Assembly: GCA_003344405.1 (NCBI GenBank)
Contig: NOWV01000101.1
Span: forward strand, 62,001 to 126,000
Source of the DNA: Trichoplax sp. H2
Taxonomy: Eukaryota > Placozoa > Uniplacotomia > Trichoplacea
Direction of reading: 5' to 3'
DNA: 64,000 bases
Shown: positions 26,323 to 37,633 of the stretch, piece after piece
Position numbering within the stretch: the stretch's first letter is position 1
Layout: every line of letters starts with the position of its first letter
Notes under the pieces: generated by a model
Seen by the model: only the letters and a program-made list of their open reading frames with translations
What the model was told of the DNA's origin: nothing
Database searches by the model: none
Position numbers and translations under genes: made by a program

Positions 26323-27608
26323 GGTCTGTTATTATAGTCAAGAGCGATCCGTACATGTTAAAACCATGCATTTGCGATCAATTTGATACAAATTGATGTC
26401 AAAATTGGTATATCCAATGTATCCCGATCACGTCGTCAATTGAAAGCGAGTGCGACTGGGTTTTGACCACAGGCCTGGCCTGGGGCCCAGGGGGGGGGGT
26501 TGCTTTTTATTAGCTCTGACCGGGGACTTCTAAAATAATTTGGATACGGTACGGTACGATACTGTTGCATATACAGTACAGTACTGTACTGTACTCTACT
26601 GCACAGTACTGTACACTGTACTGTACTGTACAGTACAGTACAGTATTACAGTTAGTACTGTGGACGTTAGCCAGTTTTAATGAACTGTACGAACGTCCAA
26701 TTTGAACGTCGGACGTTCATTGAACGTACTGTACCAACGTACACAGTGTACAGTGTTAACACTACAGTATATACGTAGTGTACACTGTACTGTACAGTAC
26801 GGTATAAGACTATACTATACACTGTACTGTACATACAGTAGTACTGTACTGTACGTAACAGCGTACAGTACAGTATACTGTAGTCATGACTAGTACTGTG
26901 GACGTTAGCCAGTTTTAATGAACGAACGTACTGTACGAACGTCCAATTTGAACGTCGGACGTTCATTGAACGTACAGTACCAACGTACACAGTGTACAGT
27001 GTTAACACTACAGTATATACATAGTGTACACTGTATTGAAAGTGTTTGTAAAAGACGTTTGTACTACTGTACTGTATGTACTGTATAGTATTGGGGTGGG
27101 ATTATACAAACTGACTGTACTGTACAGTATACACTGTACAGTACTGTACACTGTACACTGTACAGTACAGTTCGTCGACGTCCGATCTGACAACGAACGT
27201 ACAGTACATACCGAACGTCCAAAATCGAACGTCCGTTGGACGTCCAATCGCTCGACGTCTACAGCACTAATTACAGTACATACCGTGGTGGAGGAGTCCT
27301 GGTGATTTGGAGATTGCAGGCAATTGGCTTTTATGGAAGCCGATTGATTTATTTACAAATTCATTTTTTCTCCAGTTTGATCATAGAAAGCTGTTTTAAT
27401 CAAGATGGTAATATTCTTCACCAACTGTAATAAGACATCGTTGTAATAGTAAGTCTTGGACGATGGTTTTACAAAAGCGTAATAAAAAATTCACGAAATG
27501 GATACAGAATTTCCGGGTTAGATGCCGGCAGCAATTAGCCAAGGATATCGCTAGGTAGGGGCTGGATGCGTTATAAATAAATATCGACATCATGAATTAC
27601 TAGTCGAC
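26323..27608. repeat. Duplicated block, copy 2, with palindrome-rich insert
   Basis: Repeats 25268-25938 at very high identity at both ends. The two versions of the minus-strand open frame (25725-25922 and 27396-27593) are identical in translation. The middle holds GTAC-type palindromes and two diverged copies of a unit of about 140 bp. Confidence 0.9.
26656..27034. repeat. Two copies of a ~140-bp self-complementary unit
   Basis: Copies at 26656-26793 and 26894-27034 start TACTGTGGACGTTAGCC and share the palindromic core GAACGTCGGACGTTC. Period is about 238 bp. Related ACGTC/GACGT fragments continue at 27170-27260. Confidence 0.85.
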
Positions 27609-28027
27609 GGACTAGTGGAGTGAAGACGAACAATCAACGTTCACTGTTCTTGTTCAATATTAAATAGCTTTAACGTTACTGCCCTTATGCATTGTTAGCT
27701 AACTCGCTAAAAAAAATAACATTGTACTGTACTGTATATACATATATACTGTACACTCTTTGCAGATACATGTTCAAACGAGTGCTTTACTAAATGAAAT
27801 TACGTAACCTGCTGCAATGGAATGCTATACGAGTATTCCATACTGTACATGTGTCGCGATGAGGATATCAATTCCGACTAAAATGATTTCTATCGATACT
27901 GTAATTGTATTTGACTGAATGCCTCCAAACATCTGAAAGCTGCTTTACCGGATCTTGTGATGACAGTAGATCTCGGCCTATCTGGCCAGATACCGAAATA
28001 CGAGAATGCTACAAAATAGCCCATAGT

Positions 28028-28322
28028 CGATTATAATATACGTATAACTATTAGTATGCAAAATCATATCGATCATGGTTAAAGTCAGTCCTGCTACATT
28101 GTCGATTATGATATACGTATAGCTATTAGTACGCAAAAGTATATCGATCATGGTTAAAGTCAGTCCTGCTACATAGTCGATTGTAATATACGTATAGCTA
28201 TTTGTAGGCAAAAGCATATCGATCATGGTTAAAGTCAGTCCTGCTACATAATCGATTATAATATATGTATAACTATTAGTACGTAAAATCATATCGATCA
28301 TGGTTAAAGTCATTCACTGCTA
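28028..28322. repeat. Four-copy 75-bp tandem repeat
   Basis: Copies start at 28028, 28103, 28178 and 28253, each beginning CGATT(A/G)T(A/G)ATATA. Because 75 is a multiple of three, the minus strand reads as an open frame with a 25-residue repeat. That frame is a by-product of the repeat and not evidence of a gene. The array ends about 80 bp before the proposed BTBD8 start. Confidence 0.95.
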
Positions 28323-28404
28323 CTTAGTACCTAAAAAGTTTATAGAATGGGTAATACACGTATACAGCACTTATACACTTATACACTTATATTCCGTTGA
28401 GTTT

Positions 28405-31400
28405 ATGCTCTTTTGTCCAACGCGTTTGTGAGTATATTGTACAATCGCTGCCATTTTAAAGTAACGATTATATCATTAAAGTCAATAAACTTACAGGAGA
28501 TATAAATCTTCCGTAAGCAATAAAAATTTTCTCTTAATTCTTGTAGCTTATGGTCATCTAACAACTGCAGCGATGTAATATTTCAGATTGCCGGAAATAG
28601 CATACGAGCCCATACTCCAATTCTAAAAGCTAGAACTCCACTATTTTATGATTGCTATGTCAAGGCAGCGACTGATAAAGATTATCCTATACCTATCGAT
28701 AATATCACTGTTGAGCAATTCAACCATTTTCTTAGGTTTGATTTCAAATAAATTAATGCTTGCTTTTATTGATTTAACCTACGTTGTCGTCTGTTTTTTT
28801 GCTTAGTAATGCAATGTTAGAAGGAATGATATTGTGAATGAGATATACGGTAAATTCGAAAGTGTAGCGTCTTGAAGTATTAAATTTTACCTTTTATCTA
28901 GCAATATGTCTTTAACGAGAGAGTAATAGCTTAGATTAAACCCGCTATTTAATAACTCAAGCCACCTAATACGGGAATGTGATATTTTATGATTAATGAG
29001 TTATGCAATTACTCATACAGACAGGTGTATTTGAATGATGAAGCTTGTGACATTGATCAGCTTGAAGGTGAATGGCTTACAGGTACACTTCAAGGAAAAT
29101 AGATAAATTATTTAATTAAATTCCCAGCCTTTGTTTTCATCATTTGAGTCGTAAACAACTAAGAGCGATAGATGTAATATAAGGCTTGACCTTATTTTAA
29201 AATTTAAAATACGGTACTGTTATGTTTATAGGCAAAGTTTTAACTGACAAGTCAGACCACGAAAACCTCGTATCCAATAACGATAACTGTTCGAATTTGA
29301 TAATAGACGGTTACAATATAACCGATGCTGCAACTTCTAGGCTTGGCAAAGACTTACTTAACCTATTTCAAGACAATCTTTCCGATGTCACACTGATTAT
29401 TGATGACGTGGAGCTAAAGTGTCATAAGTAATATTGCGACTACTGTATATTGCAATAATTTCAAGTTACAACGCTGAAGATTGTCAAGAACACTTTCAAT
29501 TCTTTCTATGTCAGTTGACACAGACCTTGCTATTTGTTGTTGTCTTACCAGATGCATATTATGTGCCCGATCTGAATACTTTAATGCGATGCTATCTGGT
29601 AGTTGGACTGAGAGTAATAACAATACTATCGAATTACATAGGTGAGATATATATCTATATAATGCGATTAAGTAAAATATAGATTCAAGCGGACTTGAAG
29701 GACAATTATTCGATATTAATAAGTGGTAACGACATTCCCTTATTTCGTTCTACTTATTACAGGGTTCATCCGTCAGCTATTACAGCTTTGCTGTATTATA
29801 TATACGGTGGCATCGTTGAATTACCATCAGCCACTGACTTAACGTTAGTCAAGACAGGATACGTTACTAACTGCGGTTTTTAAACTTAATTTAATTAATT
29901 CACTATAATGTCAATTAAAGAATGAATCATAACTTGTTACACAAAGTAATGTCGTAGCTTTATAATAAAATTTTCAACAAAGATTAGCGCATAAATTTAA
30001 TATGTAATTATTTACAGTTTCTTAGCTCCTATAGCTGATATGTACAATCTTGATGGCTTGAAAGATGTCGTTTCGTACACGTTTATGAGAGATTGGTGCA
30101 AATTTTTCGATAAGGTAGCCTCACTTAATGGTCTACATACGTACGTAAACCTGAATTAGTTTAGTAAATACATTATCAGTAACAGCGAAACTATAATCTG
30201 TTTCTAGTATTGGCAAATACATCAATTTTTTTGTCAGTTGTTATATTATGCTATTACTCTTTAGAACATGACATATTGCATTTTTATTTATTTTTTACTT
30301 ATGATGAAACTTACATTCCTACGTAATGACTAACTTGAGATACGATATCATTAATACAGTACTTCTTAATATTTACATATTCTCCTTATTTTATCTTGAG
30401 GTAAATAATGAATTAACCGACAATATTTCTCGATGTTTGGAAATTGCGGATACCTTTGGATTTGAATACCTTCGCGAATCTTGCATGGGGTTGGTATAAC
30501 CAGCATAACAGTTTTTACATAAGCTATCTGATTTTCGTATCTTACAGATAAATATCTACTGTAGATGGATCATTAAGAATTTTAACCGGGTATGGTGTAG
30601 CAAGAGCTTTGCAAAACTGCCAACAGAAATTCAGCAGGATGCCCTAAAACACATGCAAGAATTATTAGTGAGATATTTTTATTCAATAAATTTCGGTCAT
30701 AGGTTATTACGTGATTGATATCGATAATTATAATTAATAGATAGTATTAATAGCGGCCATGACTGCTATTAATAAAAGTACTTATTTTATATAATATTTT
30801 CAATCTAGGCATTGGATTCTGTCACTGATATCTTAAGAGGTTGTGACTATTTACTAGTTAACATGGCAGATGGAATTAAATGGACCGAAAATATACGCGA
30901 GATTACTACAACTTTACAGCAGAGTTGTTTAGATTTTATCTCAGCACGATTCAGGAATCTTATTCATCAACTGAACTTCCTTTCTTTATTTCGGGTACTA
31001 CGTACTTTGTATTATGTTGATTTGATCTACAGTAAACTTTAATCATTCTTTAGGGTATGGGAAAATCTGATAAAATAGTAAAGAATATATTCGATAACTT
31101 GGCTATGCAATTGACTCCGGACAACGTCTGCTCGCATTTTAATGCCATTGAGGAATTAAGGCATCAAACAAAACTTGAGGAATGGGAAGAAATGGTATGT
31201 GATGGATGTATGGCGAAGTCCTTCATTCATAGGAGTCTCGTATATTCGTAGGCGTATGCAAATGCTTCCCAGTTATCTTACAATCTTCTATTTGTGAAAT
31301 TATTTAGGATAGTATTACCCTGATTGAGGATTTTCATGCTAACTTGAAAAGGTTCATTAACAGCAACGCTGGAAGGGTTAGAACAAGTCCTGGCTGGAAT

Positions 31401-32982
31401 AGTTTATCACAAAAGCAACAGGAAGAATTAAAGCAAGGTATACATCTCTATAAAGATTATATTAGGATCACTATCTACCTTTTAGTATCAATTATTGATT
31501 AAACTGATTGATTGATTAGGGTTAGTAATTTTTGAAAATGGCGGAAGCAGAACTTCGAAGGTTCGACAATTTTTCTTATCTGATTTTATCTCTGATTATA
31601 GTGATACACCTTAAAAATTATAACTGTAAATTAACTAAAATCAAAAATCATAATAGATCGCTATCGGTAAAAATAATTTGGCCGGTAATCGTAGTGGCAA
31701 TAAAAGTAGCATTCGTTCGAAAAACATCGCAGTTACTCAACAGAATCACAGACTCGGGCAAAGAGGGAACAATTTAAATTTGATGCGTCCTCAACGTGGT
31801 ACTAATCACTCGAATCAAGGTAGCAGCAGATTACCAGTAACAGCTACTACATCTACAGCTGTAAATTCGATAGCAGGAAGATCAAACAATACCATGTCTC
31901 AATCTCGAAGAGTCTCAAATCCCTGTGGGTGGAATAGTCGTTCTACGCGAAGTACCGTCGATGCGAAAAGAGATCATTATTCTTCTAGGACTAAAGCGAC
32001 AGCTACTGTAACAGTAACATGCGATGCAAGCTGCTTACCGAAACGGAATGCATCCAAATTTAATCCAACCTTACAGACTAGGTCTGGATCGATAAAATTA
32101 AAACAAGCATCGTTGGATTCATCTAAATTACAGAACTTAGATGTAGGGCATCTTGATAGTAAATTGAATAAAAATGCTTCTAAATCAGCTAATGGAACTT
32201 CAAGAATTCCTATTAGAAACAAGCAAACTATAAATTATATAGGCAACGTTGACAATCAGCGACAGGGACAAGTTTCAAGAATTCCCAGAAATGTAGCACT
32301 GTCAAGATTAAGCCCTAGTAAATGTTTGCTATCGCGCTATCCGCTATTCCCATCTAATTCAGTTAAAATTTCTTCAACCATTATAAATCATTCTAATGGT
32401 GGTATAAGTGCAAGTACAGAGAAGATGAAAACTTCAAGTAATCCGGAATTAGCGGTTACGACGTATCGACCAAATATGGTGAGCCCTGATTCTATGAATG
32501 AGGCAAAAGATCCAATTAATAGTGCTTCTGTATCGACAGCTGTAAAAAACAAGCTAGAAATGAATATCTCGGATGCTGCTATGAAGCTTCAAATAACAAA
32601 GAATTGCGAAGAAAGTTCGACGGAGAATAAACAATTTTTTTCTGAAGAGTTAAGTAATAGTTCCATGACGATCCAGCCACCAGTAAAGGCTACATGCAGT
32701 GAAGAAAACTCGTATGAAGATCATACATCATTGGATATTAGTTCTGATTTATGCTTAGAATTAGTTGCGGATTTGAATGTAAGAGACTTTGAGACTCCAG
32801 CGCAATCTCTACCGGATGAAATAGAAAAAGAAATAACCACAACTTGCACCCATTCCGATGAAGATGTAGACATAAATGCTATGGAATCGTCGTATGATAG
32901 AGCGAGCCAAGAGCTATTGGACGCTTTCTCTGAAGGGAATGAGCAAGATCCTGAAAGTAGAGTATATCAAAATCTCCAGTAG
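28405..32982 (+). CDS. BTBD8: BTBD8, BTB/BACK protein with disordered C-terminal half
   Basis: BTBD8 is an AP-2/clathrin-associated protein in vertebrates (family knowledge). Fourteen exons: 28405-28427, 28547-28735, 29021-29082, 29232-29427, 29552-29641, 29763-29843, 30018-30114, 30401-30489, 30565-30667, 30809-30994, 31054-31194, 31308-31437, 31520-31560, 31657-32982. They join in phase to 917 residues. First BTB: NCSDVIFQIAGNSIRAHTP. Second BTB: LSDVTLIIDDVELKCHKCI, then ARSEYFNAMLSGSW and YYIYGGIVELPS. BACK region: IADMYNLDGLKDV, RDWCKFFDK, and NFNRVWCSKSFAKLPTEIQ, which matches the BTBD8 family closely. Helical exons follow, then one large exon rich in Ser/Asn/Arg and low in hydrophobics. 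The 23-nt first exon is inferred from its ATG, a GTGAGT donor and a matching phase; it is the least certain part. The protein is about half the vertebrate length and I could not find the vertebrate C-terminal helix. Confidence 0.88.
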
Positions 32983-34954
32983 AAAGTGTAGATAACGAAG
33001 AAGGGATGGAACTGTTGCGTTGGTCTACATATTCTTTTCGCACTTTTATTTCGAATTTTAAAAGTTATCCCTATATATTCGATAGTCAATGAAGTCACCA
33101 TTGCAAGTATCAGGGCTTATGGAGTTCGAGTCTGATTTGAGCAAAGAAGTAAAGAATTCTTTTATATAAAACCAGAGTACGGACTAACTAGGTCGATAGT
33201 CCAAGTATATTATACGTGTGAATAGTATGAAGATGTACGGAGAAAAACGAAAAAGAGGTCCTAAGAATATGTGACATGGCCATATTGGGAAATAAAGGGA
33301 TAGTTCATTGGCTATATCTTATATAAGTGAACATTTAAACCTTACTAATAGGAAACTCGAGTGTATAAAGGCTCTATTATGATAAGAATAATGGATAAAG
33401 ATTAGCATTGCGTATACCGTTTGTGTATTCTTTCTGGCTCTTTTGTAAAATATCTATAGTACAGAAATGCTGTGATAGATATTAATAAACAAATAATGTA
33501 CTATGCTATTATATAATTGTCTGTATGTATACCCTATTTGTCTAGGTTTGTGATGCCAGTTATACTCGTATAAGTATTGAATTTACTCGCATTATAAATT
33601 TTTGTTACTTACGCTTGCGATCTTTAATGGCTCATGCAGTGGGCTAAGTCAAATTTTTATGCTCTGGTTTCGTACGACTGCGAATTTATATAAGGAAGAG
33701 ACTATCAATTGCAGAATAGATTTATAAATTTATAAATTGTATATCTGATTCATAGTATATCAAAATGTTATAAAAGTTGAGATTATCTTCGTAACAATTG
33801 ACTGCGGAACTACGATTGTTTTATTTATCACTTGTTTCGTATGCATTATCAAATTTTCAAGCCATTGGTATTGCTATAGGGTTTATCCTATTACGTTTAT
33901 TCGTGCGGTTCTCAAAGCCAAATGAAGAGTCGCTGCGGTGTTACCTTTAGTAAGGGCCAGCTGCTTATTACGACGCATAAAATATTGTTTAACATACTGT
34001 ACTACATGTACAATGAGTGTATATCATATAATAGATATCAAGATTTAAATTTTAGTTTTTTGATAATTTAATATTAGAATATAAATTATATTAATATGCT
34101 TAGCTACAATTCTATCTTCAGAATTAAAATAGCGATACAGCATGTACTTCATTTATGCTTTCTTCAGTATTTTTATTTTTGTACGTGCATGTGCGACATT
34201 GTACGTATTATAAGCATGTAAGACTTTGGTTGTATGCAGTGGTTTACGATCACAGACTCTATACTGTACTTGGACCATATTCGTAGGCTCTTTTGAATGT
34301 TTTTGTAGATGTACGTATAGTGGTATTACACATTACTATAGATTTATTGAGCACAGAGTGATGCTGGTGGAGTTAATAGTTATAAGAGACAACAATTTTT
34401 GCAATTTTCTGTTCTTATTATTACTGTTGTGGACTAGTGTATCTATCTCCATCTTATAATACATTGCATTATAGTGCTCCACTATTTTCGGCCCTAACCG
34501 AAGCAGTCTATATACTGGCACAAGAACATCGTGAATGTAATTAAAAAATCAAGTAGAAAGAGTTTACAGTAAGCGAGAAAGAGAGTAAGGGAACATATAC
34601 ATAACCGACAGTAAAGTAAAAGTTTGAAGCAACCATTGTGCAATAGATGATTTTATATTATTCAAGAAAGATTGACTACAGAATAATAACGTTCTAATAT
34701 ACTGTAATTTTTGTGCAAACATAAGCACAAACACATAGAAATAAGAGGTAAAACACCAAAAATAAATGATCGCACGAAATGGAAATAAATTTCGACATTT
34801 ACGTAATCGATCTTCGTTTTTAAGAATCTCGCGAGGATCTCTTAATACGGTACTATACAGAACGAGACTACTGACAGACGCAGAACATTGACAATGACGC
34901 AGGTTCATAAAGATCAGTCTGTCCGTGTCTGTCCACAAGTGCCCTGATGTAAAC
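32983..34954. other. Intergenic region between two plus-strand genes
   Basis: About 2 kb. No coding block with splice sites or family resemblance. It should contain the BTBD8 3' UTR and the promoter of the downstream kinase. The open frames at 34226-34459 (plus) and 34564-34956 (minus) look like chance. Confidence 0.5.
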
Positions 34955-37633
34955 ATGGAGAGCTATGAGAAATTAGTTAAGATTGGAGAAGGTATTGGCA
35001 ATTGGGCAAGATAGCGTTTCAACTGAATAAAATTATGTCAATTACTAGTCAATATCTTTAATAACCTAACTAATATGATTCTCGTTCGTTAATTCTTGTA
35101 TAGGAACATATGGAACTGTCTATAAAGCTGTCAATCATGACACTGGTGAAATTGTCGCGTTAAAAAAAGTTCGTATAGATGATGAAAATGAGGTAAATCA
35201 AATGATATGTATACACAATACGCAAAATGTCGACATAAATAACTGATCAAGTATACACAACATCGGCGATGAAGTTTAGAGATTTGTGTATCGATAGAGT
35301 TCGGCAAATGATTCGTTACGTATCGCAACCAGTATTTTGTGAAACGATATCATTGTGTTGTTTTGCTGAATCGTCCACAAATTTTACTATGGCTTCTTTA
35401 ACGTACGAGCCAGACATCTTTCGTTTAAATCGTTGATGGAATACACGTATTCACTGCTGTCATATTGATTTTTGTGTCGTTAGGGAATTCCAAGTTTTGC
35501 ATTACGTGAGATCTGTTTGCTAAAAGAATTAAAACATAAAAACATTGTCATGTGAGTATCATGGAAGTAACCGTGAACAGTAATAATAATAATTATTATT
35601 GTACGATAGTAAGGAAATGATATTATCATCATTGCTTTGCATTTTGTAACCTTACTACTTTATGCCATTTACATGTTCAATAGATGAGTTTACAACTTGG
35701 TAGTTTTATAATTATAACAATTAATTCATTATGATAGAGTAAAGACTACTGTTTAAAGATATTATTTGCTATGAAAAGTAGCATATTGTTCGAGACGCTG
35801 AGTAAACTGTGTTGCGACTGACTGTAAAACTTTCAATTAAACGACTACAGTAACGTCTAGCGTATTCATGTAGAAATTTTAGGTAGTAAAATTTGAGTAA
35901 ATTATAACTATCGATATCTATGAAGCGAATTTACCTTTATGTAACTCAATTTGACATTCATAATCGCTCCTGCTTAGGCTCTATGACGTTATCCATGGAA
36001 ATAAAGAATTGATGATAGTATTTGAATACTGCGATCAGGTTAGGATAGCTATGGCTTTATCTTATGAACTTATTACCAGATCATGATTCTATATGTGATT
36101 GTGATTCTACAATTCTGTGCAATAATTACGATAAATAGCCCTACTGTATCCTATACGGTATGTCAGTAAGGCAGTAGAGAAGATATTGATTATTATTAAT
36201 AAGAGGAGCCATGCTCCTATCAATCATTCCTTGGGCTAACCTTTTAGTTTCTTATAAGATCAAATTACATTCATGTTTTTTTCTTCTTGTCTATCATAGG
36301 ACCTTAAGCGATATTGTGATGCTTGCCAGGGCAAGATTGATCCTAGTATAGTACAAGTTAGTACTGTTGATTCGTAAGATTAAATGATAACATTGAATTA
36401 AATAAATTGCTTTCCTATCCGTAGTCCTTTACGAATCAGTTATTGCAAGGATTGGCGTATTGTCATAGTCATCATATATTACATCGTGATATCACACCTC
36501 AAAACATTTTAGTTACAGGGGTAAGTTGCATATATCAAAAGTCACTCATACTAGCTACTTTGGTAGTAGTTACATAATTTTATTCTTTCGTAATAAAAGT
36601 TGTATTGATGTAGAATTTATCCAAATAATCAACCATTATCAGCTCTGTCCCTATTACTAAGCTCAAAAACATGCTATTAATTAGTTACCTAACTAATTCT
36701 CGCTAAATAGAATGGAGATATTAAATTGGCAGATTTCGGCCTGGCGAGAAATTTCGGAATTCCTGTCAAGTCGTTTTCGGCTGAGGTAGCATAAAATTGC
36801 AACATTGCACATGCTTTATTAATTGATTTTTAATTAGTGATTGATTGGCTACCCTATTAGGTAGTTACATTATGGTACCGATCGCCTGATGTGCTACTGG
36901 GCGCCACCCTGTATGATACATCCATTGATATTTGGTCTACTGGCTGTATTTTTGCTGGTAGGTTTAGGATAAAATGGATTATGTAGAGTTGTTAAGGAGT
37001 ATTGTAGAATAGTATAATTCGGTTATATTATCTCTTGATTTAGAACTTTCCAATGGCGGACAGCCGTTGCTCCCTGGTAAAGACGTTGCTGATCAGTTAA
37101 AAATTATATTCAAGTAAGAAATAGTCTCATTTGAAATCATGGAATATTACTTCTTGCAATCGATATACTATAAAATGATTTCTATTTTTAAGAATCTTTG
37201 GAACCCCAAATGAGCAAATTTGGCCCGGTGTTTCTCAATTAATGAAGGATAAAGTAACATCGTTTTATTGGATAGTTTATTAGTTTTCCATTGTAAACTT
37301 GCATTAATTGTTCTTTAAATTTAAACTAGGATTATCCTTCATACAATGCAATGTCCATTTTACATGTAGTGCCAAATCTAAATCAGTTAGGATGCGATCT
37401 TTTCCAGGTAGATAGAGAAGACGCTGACGCCACATAGCGTATTTTGTCGCGTAACATTTATGATATCAGCGACTGTAGCATACTACGTCTTGACTACAAT
37501 TTAATTTGGAAATTAATTAAATATTGTTTATCCTACTTAGCTGATGATGGTTTTAGATCCATCGAAACGTTGCACAGCGGAACAAGCCCTTCAGCACGCT
37601 TACTTTAAGGGTGTTTCCGAAGGCTATACATGA
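34955..37633 (+). CDS. CDK5: Cyclin-dependent kinase 5 (atypical catalytic loop)
   Basis: Proline-directed Ser/Thr kinase of the CDK5 type. Twelve exons: 34955-34991, 35104-35192, 35484-35551, 35978-36038, 36300-36356, 36425-36520, 36711-36785, 36861-36957, 37044-37113, 37193-37253, 37330-37407, 37541-37633. They join in phase to 293 residues, against 292 for human CDK5. Visible: glycine loop GEGTYGTVY with Tyr15, ALKK with Lys33, C-helix PSFALRE (family PSSALRE), hinge VFEYCDQDL, catalytic loop [14 protein letters not shown], the CDK5-specific activation segment [17 protein letters not shown] with Ser159, and the C-lobe EQALQHAYF. The odd point is Thr128 (ACA, 36494-36496), where nearly all Ser/Thr kinases have Lys. 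The catalytic Asp, the Asn of the loop and DFG are intact. A single base (AAA to ACA) explains the change, so allele, error or real divergence all remain open. Confidence 0.92.

Noticed and set aside
27978-28313. 111-residue minus-strand open frame with a 25-residue internal repeat
   Set aside because: Produced by the 75-bp tandem array; the period is divisible by three, so any open frame repeats. No start context, homologue or splice partner.
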